Assembly (NCBI RefSeq): GCF_022664455.2
Contig: NZ_JAKRKC020000003.1
Location: 434,001-498,000 of the forward strand
Direction of reading: 5' to 3'
Length of the DNA: 64,000 bases
DNA from: Actinomadura luzonensis
Lineage (GTDB): Bacteria; Actinomycetota; Actinomycetes; Streptosporangiales; Streptosporangiaceae
Shown here: piece by piece, positions 15,972 to 24,152 of the stretch
Numbering within the stretch: the stretch's first letter is position 1
Layout of the letters: the number at the start of each line of letters is the position of its first letter
Program-made: the position numbers and the translations under genes
Notes under the pieces: model-generated
What the model saw: the letters and a program-made list of their open reading frames with translations, nothing else
What the model was told of the DNA's origin: nothing
Database searches by the model: none

Positions 15972-16457
15972 TCAGGTGTGCAGGACGTTCTGCGCGTACC
16001 GCCCGGGGACGTTGCCCGGCGGCTGGAGGACGAACACCACGTACGTCTCGTAGTGCAGCGGGCCCTGCCCGGCCACCCGGCCCGCGCCCACCCGCGTGCT
16101 CTCCTTCCACACCAGGCGGCTGAAGTGCGCGGTGCGGGCGGGGTCGCCGGGCGGGTCGGCCCAGTCGTAGTGGACGACCTGGTCGTACCAGGCGACGACG
16201 GCCTCGGAGGCGGTGCGGGGCGTGCCGGAGCTGGCGCCCCAGTAGACGTTCTCGCCGGTCCCGTCGCGGACCGGGCCCGGCGTCTGGTGCTCCGACCAGG
16301 ACGCGGCCCGCAGCCTGGCGTACGCGACCAGCTCGGGGTCCATGACCAGCCGCGGCGCGTAGTGCTTGGCCCGGTAGGCGTTGGCCTCGCTCAGCGCCTC
16401 GGCGAGGAAGGCGAGGTCGGTGGCGTCGGGGAGGGCGATGCGGGTTCCGGCCAACAC
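15972..16457 (-). CDS. CAP-domain (SCP/PR-1-like) protein without signal peptide, paralogue 1
   Basis: 161-residue CAP-superfamily protein covering one whole domain: SEANAYRAKHYAPRLVMDPE near the N-terminus, GTGENVYWGASSG in the middle, HFSRLVWKESTRVGAG, and YETYVVFVLQPPGN at the end. CAP proteins are usually secreted and bind lipids, sterols or ions, or act as proteases. Here the first helix starts within 15 residues and there is no signal peptide or anchor, as in the intracellular GAPR-1 branch. The GTG start was chosen because the AGG-to-GTG spacing is identical in the paralogue at 19856-20356. It is divergent from an ECF sigma gene. Confidence 0.85.
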   Translation of the reverse strand: MLAGTRIALPDATDLAFLAEALSEANAYRAKHYAPRLVMDPELVAYARLRAASWSEHQTPGPVRDGTGENVYWGASSGTPRTASEAVVAWYDQVVHYDWADPPGDPARTAHFSRLVWKESTRVGAGRVAGQGPLHYETYVVFVLQPPGNVPGRYAQNVLHT

Positions 16458-16577
16458 GATCACCTCGTTGGGAGAGACCACCCGATCGTGCGCCGGGGTC
16501 TCGCGGCGGTCAACCTTGTAAGGCTTTGGCCTGTTCTCTCCAAGTACGGGTGTAGATCGACGAAGGGAGCATGGCCG

Positions 16578-17129
16578 GTGCGTCTCAAACGGGCGAAGCT
16601 CGCCACGGACCCCGCGGCGTTCGAAGCCTTCTACCGGCAGCACGTGGACGCGGTCACCCGGTTCCTGGCCCGCCGCGCCGACGACCCGCACACGGTCGCC
16701 GACCTGGTGGCGGACGTGTTCCTGGCGGTGCTCGACTCGGCGCACACCTACCGTCCCGGCCGGGGCAGCGAGATCGCCTGGCTGTACGGGGTGGCGCGGA
16801 ACACGTTGTCGGCCGAGCGGCGGCGGGCGCTGAAGCAGTCGCAGCTCACCCACCGCGTCAGCGGCCGGCGTCCGCTCGACCAGGACGACCTGGCCAGGCT
16901 GGAGGAGCGCATCGACGCCGAGCGGCCCGCCAGGCGGGCGTTCGAGGCGATGGCGGACCTGCCCGACGGGGAACGCGCGGTCCTGGAGCTGGTCGTGCTG
17001 GAGCAGCTCACCGTGACCGAGGCGGCGGAGGCGCTCGGCATCCGCTCGGGCACCGCCATGGTACGGCTGCACCGCGCCCGCAAGACGCTGCGGAAACTGC
17101 CCTTCGTCCTGGAAGGAATCACCCGATGA
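16578..17129 (+). CDS. ECF-type RNA polymerase sigma factor
   Basis: 183-residue group-4 sigma factor. Region 2 contains FEAFYRQHVDAVTRFLARRA and DLVADVFLAVLDSAHTY plus IAWLYGVARNTLS; region 4 contains LPDGERAVLELVVLEQLTVT and EAAEALGIRSGTAMVRLHRA. Such factors redirect RNA polymerase to a small regulon, often for cell-envelope stress. GTG at 16578 has GGGAGC nine bases upstream; the ATG at 16571 lies in another frame. Its stop overlaps the start of a membrane protein gene (ATGA), the usual arrangement of a sigma factor with its regulator. Confidence 0.92.
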   Translation: MRLKRAKLATDPAAFEAFYRQHVDAVTRFLARRADDPHTVADLVADVFLAVLDSAHTYRPGRGSEIAWLYGVARNTLSAERRRALKQSQLTHRVSGRRPLDQDDLARLEERIDAERPARRAFEAMADLPDGERAVLELVVLEQLTVTEAAEALGIRSGTAMVRLHRARKTLRKLPFVLEGITR

Positions 17130-17749
17130 CATTCGAGGAGCAGTTGCTGATGGATCTCAAGGCCGAAATCTCCGCGCGCGCCCAGCGTGCCCGCCGCACC
17201 ACCCGCCGTCTGCTGGCGGGCGCGGCGGTGGCCGGGGTGGCCGCCGTGGGGGCGATCGCGCTGCCGCTGGTGACGGGCGCGCAGCCGCCCGCGTACGCGG
17301 TGAGCAAGAACCCGGACGGCACCGTCCGGGTCGAGGTCAACGAGTTCAGGGACGCCGACAAGCTGGAGCGGGACCTGGCGCGGGCCGGGGTCACGGCCGA
17401 CGTCACCTACCTGCGTCCCGGCACCCGCTGCCGGGGCGACCGAGGGCGGATCGTCGGCGGCGAGGAGCCGACGACCCCGGAGGACTGGCGCACGTCGGTC
17501 TCCTACCGGGCCGCCAGACCGGCCGGCGCGGGGGTCGACCTCTCGCCCGCGTACGTCAAGCCCGGGCAGACGCTGGTGATGGAGTTCACCGAGAACGCCG
17601 ACCAGACGTCCGGGCCTGCCAAGCCGCGCGTGTTGTGGCAGTTCAAGGCGCTGGTGGTGGAGGGCCCGGTCCAGCCGTGCGTCCTGGAGGCCGACCCCGG
17701 CTGGAACGACCTGGGCGGCCCGGCCGGCCGACCGCCCGCCGGCAGCTAG
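17126..17749 (+). CDS. Single-pass membrane protein, probable partner of the sigma factor
   Basis: 207-residue protein: a short charged cytoplasmic part (residues 1-32, FEEQLLMDLKAEISARAQRA), one membrane helix (about 33-55, LLAGAAVAGVAAVGAIALPL) and an outside domain of about 150 residues with two cysteines. Position and topology suggest an anti-sigma factor or sigma-linked sensor, although the cytoplasmic part is shorter than a ZAS domain and has no HxxxCxxC motif. Streptomycete sigma operons contain similar proteins of unknown function. The gene is translationally coupled to the sigma factor. Its end overlaps the convergent hydrolase gene by four bases (CTAG). Confidence 0.75.
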   Translation: MTFEEQLLMDLKAEISARAQRARRTTRRLLAGAAVAGVAAVGAIALPLVTGAQPPAYAVSKNPDGTVRVEVNEFRDADKLERDLARAGVTADVTYLRPGTRCRGDRGRIVGGEEPTTPEDWRTSVSYRAARPAGAGVDLSPAYVKPGQTLVMEFTENADQTSGPAKPRVLWQFKALVVEGPVQPCVLEADPGWNDLGGPAGRPPAGS

Positions 17750-19179
17750 GGAAGCAGGAGCCCCCAGTACAGGGCCCACGGCACGAACACCGCGCCGCCC
17801 GCGACCAGGACCCCGAGCCGGATCCGCTCGCCGCGGGCGGCGTCCTGCCCGCGGCGGCGGCGGGTGGCCGTGACCGCCGTGACCACGGTGGCCGCGATCG
17901 TCAGGACCGCGACGGCCTGGAGCGCCAGCCAGACGACCGGCCGCCCGGCCAGCAGCGGCCCGGGCGCGGCCAGCTTGCCGCCGGTCAGGACCACGTAGCA
18001 CAGGTAACCGAACCCGCCCAGCACGACCGTCAGCCCACCGGCGCTGACCAGCCGCGCGGCCCGCACCGGCGCCACCACCCCGGCGGCCCTCCTTCGCCGC
18101 AGCCGCCGGGCCAGGGCGACCACCGGATACCCGCCGAACGCCACCAGGAACACCACCAGCGCCGCGAGCTGCACCCCGGCCGACTCCCACCACGCGGGAG
18201 GCGGCACCCCCACGCTGTCGTCGGCCTGCACCGGCGCGGGCCCCTCGATCCGGGCCACGGGAGCGCGTCCCGTGGTGGCCTGGCCGGTCCACGTGCCCAC
18301 CAGCTCCGCGTAGCCGGGCGCGAGCTCCGGCAGCCGGGTGACCCCGCCGTCGGGCGTCGCGTGCGCCGCGTGGTCGGCCCCGTCGAAGAAGCGGAACGTG
18401 TAGCGGCGGTTCCCGCCCCGCTCCAGCGCGGCGGCGAAGATCGGCGGCGTCTCCCTGGGCGGCGTGAGCAGGTCGTTCGTGCCCCAGATGGCGAGCACGG
18501 GCTGCCGCAGCCGGGCGAGGACCGGCAGCGGGTCGTGGTACGGCTCGGGGAACAGCCCGCCGTCCGCGATCACCCGGTACAGGGTGGGCTCGGCCCGGTC
18601 CACGAGCGACCCGCGCACGCCCGCCTTGCGCAGCCCGGCCGCGACCGCCCAGGTCTGCTGGCGCAGCGGGATCAGGGCGTTGGCGCCGACGACGATGACG
18701 AAGGCGATGCCGGTGGAGCGGGAGGCGGCGAGCGGGGCCACCCATCCGCCTTCGCTGAGGCCCAGGATGCCGACCTTGCCGGGGTCGACGCCGGGCTGCC
18801 GGCGCAGGGTCTCGACGGCTCCGAGGGCGTCCGTGGCGAGCTGTCCGTACGACCGCTGGAACGTCGAGTAGCCCTGCGAACGCTTGTCGTAGACGAGCAC
18901 GGCCAGGCCCTGCCGGGCGAACGCGACGGCCTCCGGCAGCAGCTTCTCCCGCGGGGTGCCGGTGCCGGCCCCGTGCACGAGCACCACCCCGGCCCGCCCG
19001 TCCCCCGCCCCGGCCTGGTTGATCACACTCCCGTGCAGCAGCAGGTTCCCGTCGCCGCGGAAGCTCACTTCGGTCGAGGTCAAGCCCTCGGGGAGGGCCG
19101 GAGGCGCGGCGGCGACCGCCGGCCCGCCCGTCAGCAGCAGGAGCACGACGGCCACGGCCGCCGCCCACAGTATCTTCAT
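17746..19179 (-). CDS. Alpha/beta hydrolase with signal peptide and C-terminal membrane helices
   Basis: 477-residue protein. After a signal or anchor (ILWAAAVAVVLLLLTGG) comes an alpha/beta hydrolase domain: oxyanion motif VVLVHGAGTGT, nucleophile elbow LGLSEGGWVAPLAA, an acid in AIWGTNDLLTPP and the His loop FFDGADHAAHATP. Residues about 340-477 contain three or four membrane helices (LAALVVFLVAFGGYPVVALA and onward). So the hydrolase domain probably faces outward and is tethered. The substrate is unknown; esterase or peptidase are both possible. It is divergent from an ArsR gene with shared operator sequences, which suggests repression by it. ATG at 19179 starts the signal sequence. Confidence 0.82.
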   Translation of the reverse strand: MKILWAAAVAVVLLLLTGGPAVAAAPPALPEGLTSTEVSFRGDGNLLLHGSVINQAGAGDGRAGVVLVHGAGTGTPREKLLPEAVAFARQGLAVLVYDKRSQGYSTFQRSYGQLATDALGAVETLRRQPGVDPGKVGILGLSEGGWVAPLAASRSTGIAFVIVVGANALIPLRQQTWAVAAGLRKAGVRGSLVDRAEPTLYRVIADGGLFPEPYHDPLPVLARLRQPVLAIWGTNDLLTPPRETPPIFAAALERGGNRRYTFRFFDGADHAAHATPDGGVTRLPELAPGYAELVGTWTGQATTGRAPVARIEGPAPVQADDSVGVPPPAWWESAGVQLAALVVFLVAFGGYPVVALARRLRRRRAAGVVAPVRAARLVSAGGLTVVLGGFGYLCYVVLTGGKLAAPGPLLAGRPVVWLALQAVAVLTIAATVVTAVTATRRRRGQDAARGERIRLGVLVAGGAVFVPWALYWGLLLP

Positions 19180-19192
19180 GTCCGCAGACACT

Positions 19193-19237
19193 ACTCTGCA
19201 GAGAGTTGTCGGCAAACGATTCTCTGCAGATATCGTT
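19193..19237. promoter_or_regulatory. Operator region between hydrolase and ArsR genes
   Basis: CTCTGCAGA occurs twice in direct orientation (19194-19202 and 19222-19230); the first lies in the perfect palindrome CTCTGCAGAG. The second is enclosed by AACGAT-N11-ATCGTT (19215-19220 and 19232-19237). Such nested repeats in an 80-base divergent gap fit binding by the ArsR protein encoded next door. Confidence 0.6.
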
Positions 19238-19259
19238 CTGAAGGACTAGCCTGATCCTC

Positions 19260-19823
19260 ATGAAGGACGAGGAGCCGTTCGTGCTCGACGACCCCGACCG
19301 GCTCAAGGCGCTGGCGCACCCGATGCGCCGCCGCATGCTGACCCACCTCAACGTGCACGGCCCCGCCACCTCCACCACGCTCGGCGAGCTGCTCGGCGCG
19401 AAGACCGGCACCACCAGCTACCACCTGCGGCAGCTGGAGAAGTACGGCTTCATCGAGGAGATCCCCGAGCGCTCGTCGGGTCGCGAGCGCTGGTGGCGCC
19501 GCGCCGAGCTGCCCCGCGACATGCGCCTGCCCACCCCCGACCAGGTGGCCCCCGAGGACCGGCCGGTGCTGGAGGAGTTCCACCGCGTCGGCTACGAGGA
19601 GGACCGCCGGCTGTTCGACCGCTTCCCCGCCGCCTACCGCGCCGACCCCGGCTGGGCGAAGGGCTCGCGCGGGCTGGCCCGCATGACCAAGGAGGACCTG
19701 GACGCCTTCTACGACGAGTACATCGCCCTGCTCCTGCGCTACAGCCGCCGCGCCGACGAGGCCCCGCCCGGCGCCCGCCCCGTCCACGTCCGTCTGTTCA
19801 CCCTCCCCGCGGACGAGGACTGA
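19260..19823 (+). CDS. ArsR-family (winged-helix) transcriptional regulator
   Basis: 187-residue regulator. Residues 10-85 are an ArsR-type winged helix: RLKALAHPMRRRMLTHLNV, ATSTTLGELLGAKTGTTSYH, LRQLEKYGFIEEIPE. The C-terminal half has a helical domain with DAFYDEYIALLLRYSRR, also seen in other ArsR/HTH_20 proteins of actinomycetes; no metal-binding cysteines are present, so this is not a metal sensor. It starts about 80 bases from the divergent hydrolase gene and is likely its regulator through the repeats at 19193-19237. Confidence 0.88.
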   Translation: MKDEEPFVLDDPDRLKALAHPMRRRMLTHLNVHGPATSTTLGELLGAKTGTTSYHLRQLEKYGFIEEIPERSSGRERWWRRAELPRDMRLPTPDQVAPEDRPVLEEFHRVGYEEDRRLFDRFPAAYRADPGWAKGSRGLARMTKEDLDAFYDEYIALLLRYSRRADEAPPGARPVHVRLFTLPADED

Positions 19824-19855
19824 GCCCCGTCCCCGCCCGCGGGAAGCCCGGCGGA

Positions 19856-20356
19856 TCAGGCCTTCAGGACGTTCTCCCGGTACTGCCCCTCGTAGTTGCC
19901 GGGCGGCTCGAACACGAAGACGATGTACGTCTCGTAGTAGTCGGTGCCCTGACCCGCCACGCGGGCCGCGCCGACCCTGGTCGTGCCCTTCCAGACGAGC
20001 TGGCTGAAGTGGCCGGTCCTGGCGAAGTCGCCGGGCGGGTCGTCCCAGTTGTAGTTGGTGATCTCGTTGTACCAGCTCGTGACGGCGTCGGCGGCGGTCT
20101 TCGGCTGGCCGGCGGAACCGGCTCCCCAGTAGATGTTCTCGCCGGTCCCGTCGCGCAGGCCGTCGTGGCCCGCGGACAGCTTCTCGTACTCGGAGCGGGA
20201 CGCCGCCCGGGACTTGGCGTACTCGACGAGCTTGGCGTCCATGGTGAGCGGTGGTGCGTGGTGCTTGGCCCGGTAGGCGTTGGCCTCGCTGAGCGCCTCC
20301 GACAGGAAGCTGTCGGTGGTGGCGTCCGGCAGGGCGGGACGGGTTCCGGCCATCAC
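19856..20356 (-). CDS. CAP-domain (SCP/PR-1-like) protein without signal peptide, paralogue 2
   Basis: 166-residue CAP protein closely related to the one at 15972-16457: SEANAYRAKHHAPPLTMDAK, GTGENIYWGAGSAG, HFSQLVWKGTTRVGAARVAG and YETYIVFVFEPPGN. Like its paralogue it lacks a signal peptide. Both genes begin with the same DNA around the start (GAGGTGATCGTG, then TGGCCGGAACCCG), so they arose by duplication including the ribosome site. GTG at 20356 has the same AGG spacing in both copies; ATG at 20353 and GTG at 20362 are alternatives. A 6+6 inverted repeat (20374-20389) sits just upstream and includes an AGGAG. Confidence 0.85.
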   Translation of the reverse strand: MMAGTRPALPDATTDSFLSEALSEANAYRAKHHAPPLTMDAKLVEYAKSRAASRSEYEKLSAGHDGLRDGTGENIYWGAGSAGQPKTAADAVTSWYNEITNYNWDDPPGDFARTGHFSQLVWKGTTRVGAARVAGQGTDYYETYIVFVFEPPGNYEGQYRENVLKA

Positions 20357-20458
20357 GATCACCTCGTCGTGAAAGGAGTGGGGACTCCTGGAGCGTGCTC
20401 CCTCGCCTACCGTGCGTCAACGTCCGGTTGCGGACACGGGGCGGCGCGGACCGGGAGA

Positions 20459-20488
20459 GCGCGAGAGGGCCGGGAAGCCCTCTCGCGC
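20459..20488 (-). terminator. Strong hairpin terminator after the GH74 gene
   Basis: A perfect 12-base-pair stem with a 6-base loop (GCGCGAGAGGGC / GCCCTCTCGCGC) lies 38 bases after the GH74 stop. It would end that transcript before the CAP gene. No T-run is present. Confidence 0.7.
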
Positions 20489-20526
20489 GCGTCGGGCATC
20501 GGGTGATGGGAAGCCCGCCTGCTGGG

Positions 20527-23199
20527 TCAGGCGGGGGCGCAGGCGAGGGTGGGGGTGGCGGCGGCGCCGGAGCCGTTGAAGCCGAACGAGGTGGTGGCGT
20601 TCGCGGCCAGGGCGCCGTTGTAGCTCGCGTTCGTCACGGTCACGTTCGCGCCGGACTGGGACACGGTGCCGTTCCAGAGGGAGGTGACCTTCTGGTCGGC
20701 GGGCCAGGTCCAGGTGACCTTCCAGCCCGAGATGGACGCGGAGCCGGTGTTCTGGACCGAGACCTCGGCGCCGAAGCCGCCGGGCCAGCTGTTGCCCGGC
20801 TTGTACGTGGCGGTGCAACCGGTGCCGGTGGTGGGGGTGACCGTGGGGGTGACGGTCGGGGTCACGGTGGGGGTGACCGTGGGGGTGACCGTGGGGGTGA
20901 CGGTCGGGGTGACGGTGATGGGCGGGCCGGTGCGGTCGCCGTAGATGATGCCGCGGCCGTTCGTCCCCACGTACACCCGGCCGTACACGCGCGGGTCGCC
21001 GGTCAGCGCCTCGCCCATGTTGCCCCACTGGTGCTTGTCGTCGTTGATGCGCAGCCAGCTCGCCCCGCCGTTGTCGGAGCGGTAGAGGCCGGTGACGTTG
21101 TCGATCGTGGCGACCGTGTAGACCGCCGCGTACGTCGCGCCGGGCGCGGCCTTGCCGAAGCCGACGTTCACCGACTTGGTGACGCCGCTGACCTTGGTGA
21201 AGGAGGCGCCGCTGTTGGTGGAGTGCCAGAGGCCGCCGTCGCCGGCCAGCCACAGGTCGCCCTCGACGCCGGGCACCGCCTTGAACTTGCCGCTGGTCGG
21301 CAGGCCGGTGGCGGCGGTGGCGGTGAAGGTGGCGCCGCCGTTGGTGCTGAGGTAGAGGCGGCCGCCGCTCAGGCCGTAGAACTTGGCCGCGTTGACCCGG
21401 TCGGACTCGACGACGGCGTCCGTCGGCAGGCCGGAGGCGGTCTGCCAGGAGTTGCCGTAGCCGACCGAGTAGACCGGCGTGACGCCCTTCGGGGCCCACA
21501 CGAAGCGGGAGCCGTCGGCGGCGGCGGCGACCGTGCCGCCCTCGTTGACGCCGCCCGGCTCCGTGCCCTGGAACCAGTTCGCGCCGCCGTCCGTGGAGAA
21601 GGCGACGTGGCTGTCGTTCGGGCGGTCGGCGTCGGTGAAGCTGCCGGCCCTGACCATGACGGACGGGTTCTTCTCGGCGTAGTCGAGGCTGGTGGTCGAG
21701 GTGAACAGGGGTTGCGTGAACATCATCGGCGGTACGGCGTCCAGGTTCGCGTGCCGGAAGCCGGCGATGTCGCCGAGGCCGCTGATCAGCGGGGCGCCGC
21801 TCGGCGGGCTGATCAGGTCGAGGACGGCGGTCTCCTCCAGCCCCCTGGCCATGGGCTTGATGGTGAACTGGCCGCCCGCGTCCCACTGGGTGAGGTTCTC
21901 GGTGCCGTACACGGTGGCGCCGGTGCCGTACATCATGCGGTTGGAGTCGAACGGGTCGATCTCCAGCGACTCCGTCATCCAGCCGAGCTTGGGCGTGACC
22001 TCGGGCGGCTGCGGGTTCGTGCCGAAGGTCAGCCAGGGGTCCTCGGTGATGTCCATCTTGTAGCGGAAGCTGCGGTTCGGGTAGGAGGTCCAGTCCCAGA
22101 CCCGCGTCCAGGTGGCGCCGGAGTCCGTCGAGCGGAAGAAGATGACGTCCGGCCACCAGGAGATCTGGGTGGCGACCATGAGCGTGCCGGGCTTCTGCCG
22201 GTCGAGGGTGAGGCCGCTGTAGCCGAAGTAGTCGTCGCTGGAGGACGACGGGACGGGGCTGATCTGGGTCCAGGCGCCGGTGGCGGTGGCGTAGCGCCAC
22301 ACGTCGCCCTTGGCCCCGTCGTACGGGCCTCCGGTGTCGCTGGTGGCGATGTACAGGTAGCCGTTGACGGTGTCGAGCACGCCCTTGTGGGCGATGTAGC
22401 CGGTGGGCTGGCCGGCCAGGCGCGACCAGGTGGCGCCGCCGTCGGTGGTGCGGTAGACGGTGTTCTCCTTGTCGGCGACGCCCACGTAGATGGTCTTGGT
22501 GGCGGTGCCGGAGGCGGAGGAGCGCTTGTCGTAGGTGACCCAGACGACGCCGGGGCGGTGGCTCAGGTAGCCGTTGGCGTCGTTGGGGTCCTGGGCGTAG
22601 TTGCCCGGGTTGGGGAAGGAGGCGACCTTGGCCCAGGTGGCGCCGTAGTCGGTGCTGCGCCACAGGCCGTTGCCGTTGGGCGTGCCGAAGTAGAGGACGC
22701 GGTTGTCGTTCGGGTCGACGGACAGCGCCTCGCCCATGCCGCGGCCGGGCATGTTGCCGCCGAGCTTGAACGGCAGCGGCGTGACCTGCCAGGTGTCGCC
22801 CTTGTCGGTGGAGCGCAGGATGGCGCCGTTGTTGGGGTCCCAGCTATTGGTGTACATGCCGGCGGCGGCGTACACGCGGTTGGTCTGGACGGGGTCGGTG
22901 GCGAGGCTGATCACGCCGTTGTAGCCCCAGTTGTCCCAGCCGACCCAGTCGAGCAGCGGGGTCCACGACTTGGTGGACTGGTTCCACCGGTAGGCGCCGC
23001 CGATGTCGGTGCGGGCGTAGATGAGGTTGCGCTCGGTGGGGTTGAACACGATCCCCGGCACGAAGCCGCCGCCGTCGATGCGCACGTTCTTGTACGCGTA
23101 CGGATCGGAGGCGACCGCCGCGACCGGCGTCATCCGGACCACGGCCGCCACCAGCAGGACGGCGGCCGTCGCCAGCAGGGCCAATAACCTTCTTCGCAT
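20527..23199 (-). CDS. Secreted GH74 xyloglucanase with C-terminal CBM2
   Basis: 890-residue secreted enzyme. Residues 1-30 are a signal peptide (RRRLLALLATAAVLLVAAVV). Residues about 35-760 form the two seven-bladed beta-propellers of family GH74, with the N-terminal block YAYKNVRIDGGGFVPGIVFN, repeated blades of the type LWRSTDYGATWAKV and YRTTDGGATWSRL, and the C-terminal VGTNGRGIIYGDR. A VTPT-repeat linker (about 762-794) leads to a family-2 carbohydrate-binding module (795-890, Cys at both ends, GFGAEVSVQNTGS, conserved Trp). GH74 enzymes cut the glucan backbone of xyloglucan; CBM2 usually binds cellulose. ATG at 23199 starts the signal peptide after GGGAGAG. It sits near the GH31 alpha-xylosidase operon. 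Confidence 0.95.
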   Translation of the reverse strand: MRRRLLALLATAAVLLVAAVVRMTPVAAVASDPYAYKNVRIDGGGFVPGIVFNPTERNLIYARTDIGGAYRWNQSTKSWTPLLDWVGWDNWGYNGVISLATDPVQTNRVYAAAGMYTNSWDPNNGAILRSTDKGDTWQVTPLPFKLGGNMPGRGMGEALSVDPNDNRVLYFGTPNGNGLWRSTDYGATWAKVASFPNPGNYAQDPNDANGYLSHRPGVVWVTYDKRSSASGTATKTIYVGVADKENTVYRTTDGGATWSRLAGQPTGYIAHKGVLDTVNGYLYIATSDTGGPYDGAKGDVWRYATATGAWTQISPVPSSSSDDYFGYSGLTLDRQKPGTLMVATQISWWPDVIFFRSTDSGATWTRVWDWTSYPNRSFRYKMDITEDPWLTFGTNPQPPEVTPKLGWMTESLEIDPFDSNRMMYGTGATVYGTENLTQWDAGGQFTIKPMARGLEETAVLDLISPPSGAPLISGLGDIAGFRHANLDAVPPMMFTQPLFTSTTSLDYAEKNPSVMVRAGSFTDADRPNDSHVAFSTDGGANWFQGTEPGGVNEGGTVAAAADGSRFVWAPKGVTPVYSVGYGNSWQTASGLPTDAVVESDRVNAAKFYGLSGGRLYLSTNGGATFTATAATGLPTSGKFKAVPGVEGDLWLAGDGGLWHSTNSGASFTKVSGVTKSVNVGFGKAAPGATYAAVYTVATIDNVTGLYRSDNGGASWLRINDDKHQWGNMGEALTGDPRVYGRVYVGTNGRGIIYGDRTGPPITVTPTVTPTVTPTVTPTVTPTVTPTVTPTTGTGCTATYKPGNSWPGGFGAEVSVQNTGSASISGWKVTWTWPADQKVTSLWNGTVSQSGANVTVTNASYNGALAANATTSFGFNGSGAAATPTLACAPA
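20831..20917. repeat. 12-base tandem repeat coding for the VTPT linker
   Basis: About seven copies of a 12-base unit (for example GTGGGGGTGACC) encode repeated Val-Thr-Pro-Thr between the GH74 catalytic part and the CBM2. Copies differ at third positions (ACC/ACG, GTG/GTC). The array could change copy number by slippage and so alter linker length. Confidence 0.9.
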
Positions 23200-23384
23200 G
23201 CGCGGCTCTCCCTTTCCGGGCACGCCGGAGGGCGGCCCCAAGGCTTCTGATGACCGCCATGCACGAGCAGAGTGCGAGACCCTGACCGTCGCCGCGCCTT
23301 CGCGCATGAGCTTCCCCAAGAGGCTCACACACGCCCGCGCCGAAGGTCAATAGTTTGGATGTACAACGAATTAAGGAGCGCAGG

Positions 23385-24152
23385 ATGCACTATCCCGACT
23401 TCCGGGTGGACGGCCAGGTCGCCCTGGTCACAGGGGCGGCGCGGGGTCTCGGCCACGCCATCGCCCTGGCCCTGGCGAACGCCGGCGCGGACGTCGCCCT
23501 GGGCCTGCGGGACGCCGGGAGCGACGGCGGGCTGCCGGCCGAGATCACCGCGCTCGGCCGGGAGGCCCTTCCCCTCCAGATGGACATGACCGTCCCGGCC
23601 CAGATCGGCGCGGCCGTGCAGGCCGTCCTCGACCGCTTCGGCCGCCTCGACATCCTGGTCAACAACGCGGGCGTCGCCCCCGGCAACCCGGCCGAGGACG
23701 TCACCGAGGAGGACTTCGACCGCACCCTCGCCGTCAACCTCAAGGGCACCTTCCTGGCCAGCCAGGCGGCCGGCCGGGCGATGATCCGCCAGGGCTCCGG
23801 CCGCATCGTGAACGTCGGCTCCCAGGCCGGCGAGGTCGCCCTGCCCGGCGAGTCCGTCTACTGCATGACCAAGGCCGCGATCGCCCACCTGACCCGCTGC
23901 CTCGCGGTCGAGTGGGGCCCGCACGGTGTCACGGTCAACAACGTCGCGCCCACCTTCATCCGCACGCCGGGCACCGAATCGGCGCTGTCGGACCCGGCGT
24001 TCGAGGCGGACGTGATCGAGCGCGTCGCGGCGCTGCACCGCATCGGCGAGCCCATGGACGTGGCCGGCGCGGTGCTGTTCCTGGCCTCCCCGGCCGCGTC
24101 CCTGGTCACCGGCCACACGCTGGTCGTGGACGGCGGCTGGACGGTCCGATGA
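23385..24152 (+). CDS. Short-chain dehydrogenase/reductase
   Basis: 255-residue classical SDR. The cofactor motif is VTGAARGLGHAIALALANAG, followed by LDILVNNAGVAPGNP, the catalytic Ser in IVNVGSQAGE, YCMTK as the Tyr-x-x-x-Lys pair, and VDGGWTVR at the C-terminus. SDRs of this length oxidise or reduce hydroxyl/keto groups with NAD(P)H; sugar alcohols and lactones are common substrates. ATG at 23385 has AAGGAG with good spacing. It overlaps the following GH16-like gene (ATGA), so the substrate is perhaps a sugar released by that or neighbouring glycosidases. It is divergent from GH74. Confidence 0.9.
   Translation: MHYPDFRVDGQVALVTGAARGLGHAIALALANAGADVALGLRDAGSDGGLPAEITALGREALPLQMDMTVPAQIGAAVQAVLDRFGRLDILVNNAGVAPGNPAEDVTEEDFDRTLAVNLKGTFLASQAAGRAMIRQGSGRIVNVGSQAGEVALPGESVYCMTKAAIAHLTRCLAVEWGPHGVTVNNVAPTFIRTPGTESALSDPAFEADVIERVAALHRIGEPMDVAGAVLFLASPAASLVTGHTLVVDGGWTVR

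Noticed and set aside
23346-23372. TAGTTTGG ... TACAACGAA before the SDR gene as a third ROK operator
   Set aside because: The left half resembles the site at 33636, but the spacing is shorter and the right arm lacks the ACCAA core, so symmetry is lost.
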